From the NCBI GenBank assembly GCA_024639745.1, contig JAHEHW010000103.1:1-6447 (forward strand): 6,447 nucleotides of DNA, given 5' to 3'. Below the pieces are notes generated by a model that worked only from the letters and a program-made list of their open reading frames with translations, was not told the DNA's origin and searched no databases. This document shows, piece by piece, positions 1 through 6,306 of the stretch. The position numbers and the translations under genes were made by a program. The number at the start of each line of letters is the position of its first letter. Position 1 is the first letter of the stretch. The DNA comes from Salaquimonas sp. (lineage in GTDB: Bacteria > Pseudomonadota > Alphaproteobacteria > Rhizobiales > Rhizobiaceae).

Positions 1-108
1 CGCTTGCTGATGCTGGCTGTCCGCATCTTCAATGGATTTTGCTTCATCCGGTGCTGGGATGGGCAGGGCCGCTGAATTCTCAGACCATCGCTTGATCCGG
101 AGTGCTAC

Positions 109-122
109 CGGTTTGCAAACCG
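109..122. repeat. 14-bp perfect palindrome
   Basis: The sequence CGGTTTGCAAACCG is its own reverse complement. It lies just past the U-tract side of the rpmE terminator and is followed on the plus strand by an A-rich run. There is no T-run at either end that would make it an intrinsic terminator itself. It could be a binding site for a dimeric regulator of whatever gene lies beyond the left window edge, or an extra hairpin at the rpmE mRNA end. The palindrome is seen directly; any role is inference. Confidence 0.4.
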
Positions 123-123
123 A

Positions 124-160
124 TAAAAAAATCCGCCGCCGGACTTATCGGAGGCGGATT
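124..160 (-). terminator. Intrinsic (rho-independent) terminator of rpmE
   Basis: On the minus strand an 8-bp GC-rich stem (AATCCGCC at 130-137 pairing with GGCGGATT at 153-160) continues, after one mismatch, into three more pairs (139-141 with 149-151) and closes on a 7-nt loop. It is followed by a run of T residues (complement of the A-run at 125-131). It starts 25 bp after the rpmE stop codon. On the plus strand the stem is not followed by T residues, so it acts only for leftward transcription. Confidence 0.87.
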
Positions 161-185
161 GAAAACTTGATGAAGCTGGCGCGTA

Positions 186-407
186 TTAGATGCCAAGTCC
201 TTCGTATTTTTTCTTGAACCGCGAAATGCGACCACCGCGGTCTATCAGGTTCTGGTTGCCACCGGTCCAAGCCGGATGCGATTTCGGATCAATATCCAGA
301 TTCAGCGTGTCGCCCTCCGACCCCCAGGTCGAACGCGTCATATATTCCGTGCCATCGGTCATCACGACCTTAATGGTATGATAATCAGGATGAATATCTT
401 TCTTCAT
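186..407 (-). CDS. rpmE: 50S ribosomal protein L31, cysteine-free form
   Basis: This encodes a 73-residue bL31, a small protein of the large ribosomal subunit near the central protuberance that contributes to the bridge with the 30S head. The family is recognised by the start [10 protein letters not shown], the [24 protein letters not shown] core and the [11 protein letters not shown] tail, which match E. coli L31 (MKKDIHPKY; LNLDV..HPF.TG; GGRVDRFNKR). The ATG at 407 is chosen because family proteins begin MKKDIHP and AGGAAA lies about 8 nt upstream; the open frame runs further 5' but that extension is not conserved. The zinc-binding cysteines of E. coli L31 are absent (no Cys in the protein), so this is the zinc-independent type. 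It is apparently monocistronic, ends at a strong terminator and is divergent from the ABC exporter gene. Confidence 0.96.
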   Translation of the reverse strand: MKKDIHPDYHTIKVVMTDGTEYMTRSTWGSEGDTLNLDIDPKSHPAWTGGNQNLIDRGGRISRFKKKYEGLGI

Positions 408-471
408 GACCAGTTTCCTATTGATGCCTGTATGGCCTGTCACGACATTTGGTTGCCCGTTATGAAAACGC

Positions 472-486
472 TCAGGGTTCCCCTGA
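472..486. repeat. Interrupted palindrome upstream of rpmE
   Basis: TCAGGG-TTC-CCCTGA is a perfect 6-bp inverted repeat with a 3-nt centre. It begins 5 bp downstream (in the rpmE direction) of the TTGACA hexamer at 492-497. A repressor bound there would cover the core promoter if TTGACA is the real -35; alternatively it could form a hairpin in a long rpmE leader. The repeat is seen directly; the regulatory role is inference. Confidence 0.35.
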
Positions 487-725
487 TCGATTGTCAAAAA
501 ATATCGCCTGACCGAAAACATATTGCGCCGCAAGATGCTCCGCGGCGCACTCGGCAGTGCACATACACAAAACTGATGCTGGAGACAAGTCTGACAGAGC
601 AGATTCCGTTCTCGGCAGTCTCTTTGACGATCGAAACCGCAGCTGGACGGTCAATTGGGCGCTCCACCCTTGTCTATCGGGCTCACTAGCGCTACAGGCA
701 AGGAACGGAGAGACAAGAACACAAA

Positions 726-737
726 GCGCGAAAGCGC
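726..737 (+). repeat. Small hairpin with GAAA tetraloop in the ABC gene leader
   Basis: GCGC-GAAA-GCGC would fold in the plus-strand transcript into a 4-bp stem closed by a GNRA-class tetraloop, 20 bp before the candidate GTG start at 758. The stem is short, so a role in translation or mRNA stability is only possible. No T-run follows, so it is not an intrinsic terminator. Confidence 0.3.
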
Positions 738-781
738 CGATCCCGGATCCGCGAAAAGTGACGAGTAATTCCACCGAAAAC

Positions 782-2557
782 ATGGAAAAGCCAAAACGGC
801 GGCTGCGGCCCCTAGCCTATCTTTGGCCCTATCTGAAACGCTACAAGCTTCGTCTTGGGGCGGCAATCTTCTTCCTGTTTCTCGCAGCAGGAACGACGTT
901 GACGCTGCCAGTTGCGGTTCGCAATGTGATAGACCGCGGGTTTATAGAGAACAATACAAGCTTCATTGGCAACTATTTCACCGCCTTGATAGGCGTTGCG
1001 GCATTGTTGGCGATTGCCAGTTCCTGCCGATACTATTTTGTTATCTGGCTCGGTGAACGGGTCGTATCCGATGTTCGCAAGGACGTCTTCGAAAAGGTCG
1101 CGAGCCTCTCGGCCTCCTTCTACGACACCGCCAAATCAGGCGAGATCATTTCGCGGCTAACGGCGGACACCACACAGGTGAAATCGGCCGTGGGGGCAAC
1201 CGCCTCAATGGCATTGCGCAATACGATTCTCGGCATCGGCGCCCTTGGCGCGATGGCCTACACATCGCCACGACTGTCGCTGATCGTAATTGCCGCAATC
1301 CCGCTAATCGTCTTTCCGATCGTCGCTTTCGGCAGGGCTGTCCGGCGCCGGTCGCGCACCGCTCAGGACAAACTCGCACAGGCGATGGCCTATGCAACGG
1401 AAGCGATCAGTTCGATCCGCGTCATTCAGGCATTTGCGATCGGTGGATCTGCAGCCCGAGATTTCGACGACACCGTGGAAACCGCTTTTGGTGCGGCAAG
1501 GCAAACCGTGGGTGCGCGTGCCCTACTGACAGCCTGCGCTATTTTCCTGGTTTTCGCGAGCGTGATCACCGTGCTCTGGATAGGAGCCCAGGATGTTATG
1601 AATGGCTCGATTACGCCGGGGGTTCTGAGTCAGTTTCTGCTATACGCAATTTTTGCGGCCGGATCGCTGGGAGCCTTGTCGGAGGTTTGGGGTGAACTTT
1701 CACTCGCAGCAGGCGCTGCGGAACGCATCACCGAGTTGATGGCCGAGGAGCCGGAAATCAAGGCTCCTTCCAAACCGGTTGCGCTCCCGAGACCGGTCCG
1801 GGGCGAGATATCGTTTGACGGCGTCAGCTTTTCCTATCCGGCAAGACGCGACGAGACGGCACTCGATCATCTTTCGTTTACGATCAAACCAGGAGAAACG
1901 GTTGCCATAGTCGGCCCGTCCGGCGCGGGCAAATCTACCCTGATCTCACTGATCTTGCGTTTTTACGATCCTCAATCGGGAACTATCCGTCTGGACGGCA
2001 CGGACATCCGCGATCTCGACCCGGAAGAACTGCGTCGGACCATTGCGATAGTGCCCCAGGATACGGTCATCTTTGCCGCCTCTGCGCATGACAATATTGC
2101 GATCGGCAAAAAGGACGCGACCCGGGAAGAGGTGATCGAAGCGGCGAAGGCCGCGAGTGCGGACGATTTTATTATCCGCGGGCCGAACGGATATGATACC
2201 GAGCTTGGCGAGCGGGGGATCATGCTTTCCGGCGGCCAGCGGCAACGCGTAGCAATCGCCCGAGCAATACTCAAGGATGCACCGGTATTGCTGCTAGACG
2301 AGGCAACAAGCGCGCTTGACGCGGAAAGCGAACGCCTCGTCCAGCAGGCACTCGACAGGATGATGCCTGGCCGTACGACCATCGTGATCGCTCACCGCCT
2401 GGCAACCGTACTGAAGGCCGACCGCATCCTCGTGATGAACAATGGCCGTGTTGTCGAGGAGGGCACTCACGAAACGCTCAGCCGTAAAAAGAACGGTCTC
2501 TATGCCAAGCTTGCCAGCCTGCAATTTGACAATGCGCAGCTGAAAGCGGCAGAATAA
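782..2557 (+). CDS. MsbA-type ABC exporter half-transporter (fused permease and ATPase)
   Basis: A 591-residue half-transporter expected to homodimerise in the inner membrane and export a hydrophobic or lipid-like substrate using ATP; the substrate is not identifiable. Residues about 20-305 form the type-1 exporter membrane domain with six likely helices (near 24-44, 62-82, 137-157, 160-180, 245-267, 278-300). The nucleotide-binding domain is complete: A-loop Tyr352, Walker A GPSGAGKST (378-386), Q-loop Gln426, signature LSGGQ (482-486), Walker B LLLDE with Asp506 and catalytic Glu507, D-loop SALD (510-513), switch His538. The start is uncertain. The ATG at 782 gives MEKPKRRLRPL; an in-frame GTG at 758 would add eight residues, and neither has a strong Shine-Dalgarno. 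The open frame continues back to 557, but that part does not look like protein sequence. It is transcribed alone, convergent with the OmpA/MotB-like gene. Confidence 0.95.
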   Translation: MEKPKRRLRPLAYLWPYLKRYKLRLGAAIFFLFLAAGTTLTLPVAVRNVIDRGFIENNTSFIGNYFTALIGVAALLAIASSCRYYFVIWLGERVVSDVRKDVFEKVASLSASFYDTAKSGEIISRLTADTTQVKSAVGATASMALRNTILGIGALGAMAYTSPRLSLIVIAAIPLIVFPIVAFGRAVRRRSRTAQDKLAQAMAYATEAISSIRVIQAFAIGGSAARDFDDTVETAFGAARQTVGARALLTACAIFLVFASVITVLWIGAQDVMNGSITPGVLSQFLLYAIFAAGSLGALSEVWGELSLAAGAAERITELMAEEPEIKAPSKPVALPRPVRGEISFDGVSFSYPARRDETALDHLSFTIKPGETVAIVGPSGAGKSTLISLILRFYDPQSGTIRLDGTDIRDLDPEELRRTIAIVPQDTVIFAASAHDNIAIGKKDATREEVIEAAKAASADDFIIRGPNGYDTELGERGIMLSGGQRQRVAIARAILKDAPVLLLDEATSALDAESERLVQQALDRMMPGRTTIVIAHRLATVLKADRILVMNNGRVVEEGTHETLSRKKNGLYAKLASLQFDNAQLKAAE

Positions 2558-2580
2558 AAATAACCGTTGGCGCGGTTTAA
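2556..2580 (-). terminator. Possible intrinsic terminator between convergent genes
   Basis: AACCG (2562-2566) pairs with CGGTT (2573-2577) around a 6-nt loop. Read on the minus strand, the stem is followed by a T-rich ATTTTTATT stretch, which would end the transcript of the OmpA/MotB-like gene 10-25 bp past its stop codon. On the plus strand only TTAA follows, so it is weak for the ABC gene. The stem is only 5 bp, so this is tentative. Confidence 0.45.
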
Positions 2581-2589
2581 GCGCTAGGA

Positions 2590-3621
2590 TTATCGCTCAG
2601 TGAGCTTCAGTTCGATGCGACGATTCTGGGCACGCGCTTCGGGCGTATCGCCCTGTTCGAGCGGCTGATATTCGCCAAAGCCCGCCGCCACGAGACGCTC
2701 CGGCGAGATGCCCTTATCGATGAAATACTTGACGACCGACAGCGAACGCGCCTGAGAAAGTTCCCAATTGTCCTTGAACTGCCCCGTGCCGGACAAAGGC
2801 ACATTGTCGGTATGACCGTCCACGCGCAGAACCCAACTGATATCATCCGGAATTTCGCGCCCGATATCGATGAGGGCCTCTGCAACCTTCAGCATTTCCT
2901 CGCGTCCACCTTCATTGAGTTCCGCTCCACCCGGCGGGAATAAGACCTCGGACTGGAACACGAACCGGTCGCCGACGATCCGGATATCTTCGCGGTCGCT
3001 CAGGATTTCACGCAGGCGACCGAAAAAATCCGACCGGTAGCGATTGAGTTCCTGCACCCGTTGGGCAAGCGCCACATTGAGACGCTTGCCGAGATCGGCA
3101 ATCTTGGTCTGGCTTTCGCGATCTCTCTGTTCGGAAGCTTCAAGCGCCTTTTCCAGCGCTCCTATTTGCCGGCGTAAAGCTGAGATTTGCTGGTTGAGTA
3201 GATCAACCTGGCTTTGAGCGCGCTGGCTCAGTTGGCGCTCATCGTTCAGCGCTTCTGATAGGCTCGATATCCGACTTTGCGCCTGCTCCGTGGTACCGGA
3301 ACCCGATACCAGCAATTCCTTAAGCCGCGAGCGCTCATCCTCGGAATCCTCCAATGAGGCCTGAACGCCTGCCAGAGTATCCTCGAGATCCTGCCGATTG
3401 CTGCGTTCCAGCGCCAGCAGTGCCGTCAGTTCGTTGATTTCAGAATTGAGACGGTTGAGCACTTCATCTTGCCCGCTGATCTCCCGGCTGAGCAGAAACT
3501 GCGCGAGAACAAACACGGACAGCAGGAAAATGATCGCAAGAAGCAGCGTCGATAGCGCATCGACGAAGCCTGGCCAGTAATCGACCCTGGTATCCCTTCG
3601 CCTGTTTCGGGAAATTGCCAT
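2590..3621 (-). CDS. OmpA/MotB-type peptidoglycan-binding subunit with long periplasmic coiled coil
   Basis: A 343-residue inner-membrane protein that probably anchors a proton-driven motor to the cell wall. A basic cytoplasmic N-terminus (1-16) leads to one membrane helix (about 20-44) that begins WPGFVDALSTLLLAIIF; Asp21 sits where MotB carries its proton-accepting aspartate. Residues about 45-205 are rich in Glu, Arg, Gln and Leu and look like a coiled coil, broken near 105-112 (VSGSGTT). Residues about 215-343 are an OmpA-like domain with VDGHTDN (267-273), LSQARS (288-293) and NRRIEL (333-338); Asp272 and Arg292 match the OmpA residues that bind diaminopimelate. The ATG at 3621 follows a purine-rich GAGAAGAG. 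It lies 17 bp after the MotA/TolQ-like gene, so the two are almost surely co-translated partners. The long coiled coil argues against flagellar MotB and against TolR/ExbD. General databases may call it 'peptidoglycan-binding protein' or 'OmpA family'. Confidence 0.92.
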   Translation of the reverse strand: MAISRNRRRDTRVDYWPGFVDALSTLLLAIIFLLSVFVLAQFLLSREISGQDEVLNRLNSEINELTALLALERSNRQDLEDTLAGVQASLEDSEDERSRLKELLVSGSGTTEQAQSRISSLSEALNDERQLSQRAQSQVDLLNQQISALRRQIGALEKALEASEQRDRESQTKIADLGKRLNVALAQRVQELNRYRSDFFGRLREILSDREDIRIVGDRFVFQSEVLFPPGGAELNEGGREEMLKVAEALIDIGREIPDDISWVLRVDGHTDNVPLSGTGQFKDNWELSQARSLSVVKYFIDKGISPERLVAAGFGEYQPLEQGDTPEARAQNRRIELKLTER

Positions 3622-3638
3622 CTCTTCTCAGCCTGGCC

Positions 3639-4625
3639 TCAGAATTTCGATGCCTTATCGAAAAAGCCTTCCAGCTTTTTCAACGTATTCGACAGTTCTT
3701 TTTGCTGCGCCGTTTGGCTCTCCATCTGCTCGCGCATGGTTTTCTGATCGGCGCGCATATGCTGCACCAGCCCCTGGATACTTTCGGCAAGGCTGGCCAT
3801 TGCCGCCGTCGCCCGTGGATTGCTGCCACCCTCCTGCAAATTCTGGGTCAAGTTATCGAGATGGGCACGAAGCTCTTCTGCACTCGCCCCCTCGACACTG
3901 CGGAATTCGGAAGAAGTATCCGTGATCGATGAAAGCCAGTTTTCGAGCTCGGTATAGAACCTAGTCTGCGCCCGCCCGGCCTGAAGATCCAGAAAGCCGA
4001 GTATCAGGGAGCCGGCAAGACCAAATAGCGATGAAGAAAAAGCCGTACCCATGCCATCCAGCGGCGCTCGCAATCCGCTCTTCAACGAATCAAGTACATC
4101 CGTTGCCGTACCTGAACGCGGATCCAGCGACTGGATCGTTTCACCGATGGAACCGATCGTCTGCAGTAAGCCCCAGAAAGTGCCCAGCAACCCGAGAAAC
4201 ACCAAGAGTCCGATAAGATAGCGGGTAATATCCCTGAGATCGTCAAGACGGTTGCCGATCGAATCCAGGATCGAGCGCATTGATAGCGTATTGATCGACA
4301 TGTTTTCGCTGCTCGTTCCGAGCAGAGCGCGCATCGGCGCCAGCAAGACAGGGTCCCGCCGACCGGAAAAATCATCGCCCTGCCGGAAGGAATTTGCCCA
4401 GGCAACCTCGGGCATCAGGCGCACCACCTGCGCAAGCGCCAGTATGACACCAAAACCAAGCACCATGACGATCAATCCATTGAGGCCCGGATTGGCCATG
4501 AAAGCCTCGGAAATCTGGCTGTATATGATCGCCACGAGAAAGCCCACAATGATCAGAAAAATGATCATACTAAGAAGAAAAAGCCGTGGGCTGGAAAACC
4601 GGTATGGATCGAAAGCCTTGGCCAA
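3639..4625 (-). CDS. MotA/TolQ/ExbB-family proton-channel subunit with helical tail
   Basis: A 328-residue inner-membrane protein, predicted to be the pentameric ring subunit of a proton-driven complex with the OmpA/MotB-like protein encoded 17 bp downstream. Four likely membrane helices lie at about 13-36, 48-70, 135-160 and 193-216. The third carries GLLGTFWGLLQTIG (145-158) and the region before and in the fourth carries GLRAPLDGMGTAFSSSLFG (184-202), the two conserved stretches of the MotA/TolQ/ExbB domain. Residues about 71-134 form the cytoplasmic loop. Residues 217-328 form a polar, probably helical cytoplasmic tail rich in Gln, Glu and Lys, longer than in TolQ or ExbB. Translation starts at a TTG: GGAG lies 8 nt upstream, an in-frame TAA lies seven codons upstream, and the first in-frame ATG is residue 20, inside the first helix. 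I see no TolA, TonB or flagellar gene nearby, so no specific name is given. Confidence 0.92.
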   Translation of the reverse strand: MAKAFDPYRFSSPRLFLLSMIIFLIIVGFLVAIIYSQISEAFMANPGLNGLIVMVLGFGVILALAQVVRLMPEVAWANSFRQGDDFSGRRDPVLLAPMRALLGTSSENMSINTLSMRSILDSIGNRLDDLRDITRYLIGLLVFLGLLGTFWGLLQTIGSIGETIQSLDPRSGTATDVLDSLKSGLRAPLDGMGTAFSSSLFGLAGSLILGFLDLQAGRAQTRFYTELENWLSSITDTSSEFRSVEGASAEELRAHLDNLTQNLQEGGSNPRATAAMASLAESIQGLVQHMRADQKTMREQMESQTAQQKELSNTLKKLEGFFDKASKF

Positions 4626-4633
4626 GGGATTAT

Positions 4634-4637
4634 CTCC
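4634..4637 (-). promoter_or_regulatory. Ribosome binding site that fixes the TTG start of the channel gene
   Basis: GGAG on the minus strand ends 8 nt before the TTG at 4625-4623. An in-frame TAA at 4646-4644 excludes any longer start, and the next in-frame ATG would remove half of the first membrane helix. Confidence 0.75.
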
Positions 4638-4652
4638 GCACTGTTATGACCG

Positions 4653-4673
4653 GCAGGCGGCGATTCCGCCCGC
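4653..4673 (-). repeat. GC-rich hairpin in the leader of the channel gene
   Basis: GGCGG (4656-4660) pairs with CCGCC (4666-4670) around a 5-nt loop, and two more outer pairs form after one mismatch. It lies in the 150-bp gap between the SuhB-type gene and the TTG start, 28 bp upstream of that start, with no T-run on the minus-strand side. It could influence mRNA stability or translation; no function is shown. Confidence 0.3.
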
Positions 4674-4775
4674 TTCAGGGAAAACTTATACGGGCAGTTT
4701 CGGAAAGAAAACCGTCAAAAACAGGATCGGTCCGCTCCCGCACATTACAAAAATATAGATAGCCGCCAAATGCGG

Positions 4776-5567
4776 TCAGGCTTCGCCAAGCACTGTAGCG
4801 AGCAATCTGCGCCGAATTATTTCATTGCCGGCAACGATACTCGTCGTTCCGAACATGTCCTGACCCCCGGAAAAATCCGTAACAAAGCCGCCAGCTTCAC
4901 GGATCATGAGAACACCGGCCGCCATATCCCAAGGCGAAAGACCCGTCTCCCAGAAGCCGTCGAACCGTCCAGCCGCCACGTAACAAAGATCTATGGCAGC
5001 CGCGCCTAACCGCCGCACGCCGGAAGCATTTCGCATCACCCGGCGCTGCTGCTCCAGATAATCTCCGTGTGCTGGCTTACCCAGATGCGGGATTCCTGTA
5101 GCGAAAACGCAATCAGGCATTTGCCGGCGATTGGCAACGCGCAACCGCTTGTCGTTGAGAAAAGCGCCCTTGCCCTTCTCAGCTGTAAACAGCTCATCCA
5201 TGACCGGATTGTAGACAAGTGCCGCAACGATCTGCCCTTCACGCTCAAGCGCGATGGAGATCGCGAAAACCGGTATGCCATGAAGAAAATTCGTCGTCCC
5301 GTCGAGCGGGTCGACGATCCACCGGTTCTGGGGATCGCTACCCTTCACCTCGCCTCGTTCCTCCATCAGGAAACCGAAATTCGGCCGCGCCTTGCCCAGT
5401 TCCTCGAAAATGATCTTTTCCGCCTGCCGGTCGGCAGCGCTTACGAAATCGCCTGGCCCCTTTACCGAAACCTGAAGGTTCTCGACCTCGCCAAAATCCC
5501 TGGAAAGGCGGCGACCGGCTTTCGTCGCAGCCTGTACCATTACGTTGAGAAGCGCAGAGCGGGCCAT
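4776..5567 (-). CDS. suhB: Inositol-1-monophosphatase family protein (SuhB type)
   Basis: A 263-residue cytosolic phosphatase of the Mg2+-dependent, Li+-sensitive family, which typically hydrolyses inositol-1-phosphate and related sugar phosphates; E. coli SuhB also acts in rRNA transcription antitermination. The metal site is complete: MEERG with Glu69/Glu70, family motif 1 WIVDPLDGTTNFLHG (83-97) with Asp86 and Asp89, and motif 2 WDMAAGVLMIREAGG with Asp214. The length fits the family (about 260-270). The ATG at 5567 has AGGAA about 7 nt upstream. The gene begins 27 bp after the efp stop, so it may be transcribed from the efp promoter. The true substrate cannot be told from sequence, because the family includes histidinol-phosphatase and PAP-phosphatase relatives; overall similarity fits the SuhB branch best. 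Confidence 0.94.
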   Translation of the reverse strand: MARSALLNVMVQAATKAGRRLSRDFGEVENLQVSVKGPGDFVSAADRQAEKIIFEELGKARPNFGFLMEERGEVKGSDPQNRWIVDPLDGTTNFLHGIPVFAISIALEREGQIVAALVYNPVMDELFTAEKGKGAFLNDKRLRVANRRQMPDCVFATGIPHLGKPAHGDYLEQQRRVMRNASGVRRLGAAAIDLCYVAAGRFDGFWETGLSPWDMAAGVLMIREAGGFVTDFSGGQDMFGTTSIVAGNEIIRRRLLATVLGEA

Positions 5568-5594
5568 ATCGGATTCCTGCAGTGACGGTCGGGT

Positions 5595-6158
5595 TTAGTC
5601 AGCCCGGCGGATATAGGTGATTTCGTTGGTATCGACGATGATCTTTTCACCGGTGGAAACGAATGGCGGCACCATGCAGCGGACACCGTTTTCAAGCGTC
5701 GCGGGTTTATAGGAGGACGCCGCGGTCTGGCCCTTTACGACAGGTTCAGCCTCAACGACCTCAAGGGTAACCTGGTCAGGAAGCGAAATGCCGATGGGGT
5801 TTTCCTCGTGCAATTCAACGGTAACCGTCATGCCGTCTTGGAGGAAAGCGGCGCGGTCGCCCACGAAGTCTTTCTGAAGTTCCAGTTGCTCATAGGTTTG
5901 ATTGTCCATGAACACCAGCATTTCTCCCTGCTCATAGAGATACTGGTAATCCTTCTGCTCAAGCCGCACCTTGTCGACCGATTCCGTCGCACGGAAGCGC
6001 TCGTTGAGCTTGGAACCGTTCAGAAGGTTTTTCATCTCTACTTGGGCGAACGCGCCGCCTTTTCCGGGCTTCACATGGTCGGTCTTGACCACAACCCAAA
6101 GAGAATCATTGTGTTGTAGGACATTACCCGGCTTGATCTGATTGCCGTTGATTTTCAT
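5595..6158 (-). CDS. efp: Elongation factor P
   Basis: A 187-residue EF-P, a tRNA-shaped translation factor that binds between the ribosomal P and E sites and helps form peptide bonds at consecutive prolines. It has the usual three domains: an N-terminal KOW-like domain (about 1-65), a middle OB domain (66-127) and a C-terminal OB domain (130-187). The modification loop reads VKPGKGGAF with Lys33, equivalent to E. coli Lys34, which is beta-lysylated by EpmA and EpmB. The C-terminal family motif KPATLENG...VPPFVSTG (151-170) is present, with Cys161 where the signature usually has Ile, Leu or Val. The ATG at 6158 gives the canonical length; AAGAG lies about 9 nt upstream. No EpmA or EpmB gene is in the window. 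Confidence 0.98.
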   Translation of the reverse strand: MKINGNQIKPGNVLQHNDSLWVVVKTDHVKPGKGGAFAQVEMKNLLNGSKLNERFRATESVDKVRLEQKDYQYLYEQGEMLVFMDNQTYEQLELQKDFVGDRAAFLQDGMTVTVELHEENPIGISLPDQVTLEVVEAEPVVKGQTAASSYKPATLENGVRCMVPPFVSTGEKIIVDTNEITYIRRAD

Positions 6159-6306
6159 CGTTTGTCTCTTGAAGATGAGTGGTTATTTCTGGCAGCGGCC
6201 AGTAAGTCTGCGCTTTTCACCGGCTTCAAGACCACAATTGCGGCAAGGTTTCAAGTGGTCCTTTGCAGGCGTAAGGGTTCCAGCATGACAGTTATTCGCG
6301 CGGGGC
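6159..6306 (-). promoter_or_regulatory. Region upstream of efp, likely efp promoter
   Basis: These 148 bp separate the Sel1-repeat gene from efp. On the minus strand a CTTGAAG, 17 bp, CTTACT pair (plus about 6208-6231) could be a weak rhizobial-type promoter, well placed for efp. Related CTTGAA motifs recur here (plus 6168-6174 in direct orientation; 6224-6230 and 6249-6255 inverted). GACCAC (6230-6235) and GTGGTC (6255-6260) form a 6-bp inverted repeat. No strong terminator for the Sel1 gene is visible, so read-through into efp is possible. Confidence 0.35.

Larger units (their letters stand above)
408..757. other. Divergent intergenic region between rpmE and the ABC exporter gene
   Basis: These roughly 350 bp hold no gene I can support; the open frames here are 5' extensions or shadows of the neighbours. 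It should carry the promoters of both genes. On the minus strand a perfect TTGACA (plus 492-497) lies about 85 bp upstream of rpmE, but no good -10 box follows at 16-18 bp. On the plus strand TTGTCT (670-675), 17 bp, then TACAGG (693-698) is a weak sigma-70-like pair for the ABC gene. Other structures are a 15-nt interrupted palindrome at 472-486, a direct repeat CTCGGCAGT at 550-558 and 611-619, and a GCGC-GAAA-GCGC hairpin at 726-737. Promoter assignments are tentative. Confidence 0.5.

Noticed and set aside
1..47. Minus-strand open frame from an ATG at 47 (MKQNPLKMRTASISK...) running off the left edge.
   Set aside because: Only 15 codons are visible, there is no clear Shine-Dalgarno, and the sequence matches no family I recognise. 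A second minus frame through 1-144 reads protein-like (SENSAALPIPAPDEAKSIED) but has no ATG, GTG or TTG start. A gene downstream of rpmE is plausible but not supported by what is shown.
557..781. N-terminal extension of the ABC transporter from a GTG at 557.
   Set aside because: The added 75 residues have no conserved character, would precede the normal exporter N-terminus, and overlap the expected promoter and leader.
2590..4625. Zorya-type (ZorAB) anti-phage defence system.
   Set aside because: The two subunits have the right general architecture, but no ZorC, ZorD or ZorE gene is present. The flanks are housekeeping genes and there is no sign of a mobile or defence island.
4666..4710. TTGACG and TATAAG on the minus strand as a promoter for the channel gene.
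   Set aside because: The spacing is about 22 bp, well outside the 16-18 bp usual for sigma-70-type promoters.
4749..4775. Terminator for the SuhB-type gene (CCGC/GCGG stem followed by a T-rich run on the minus strand).
   Set aside because: The stem is only 4 bp and the T-run begins about 8 nt after it, so it is too weak to call.
5067..5585. Long plus-strand frame (172 codons) opposite the SuhB-type gene.
   Set aside because: It is antisense to a clear, motif-complete gene and shows no recognisable domain, so it is a shadow frame.
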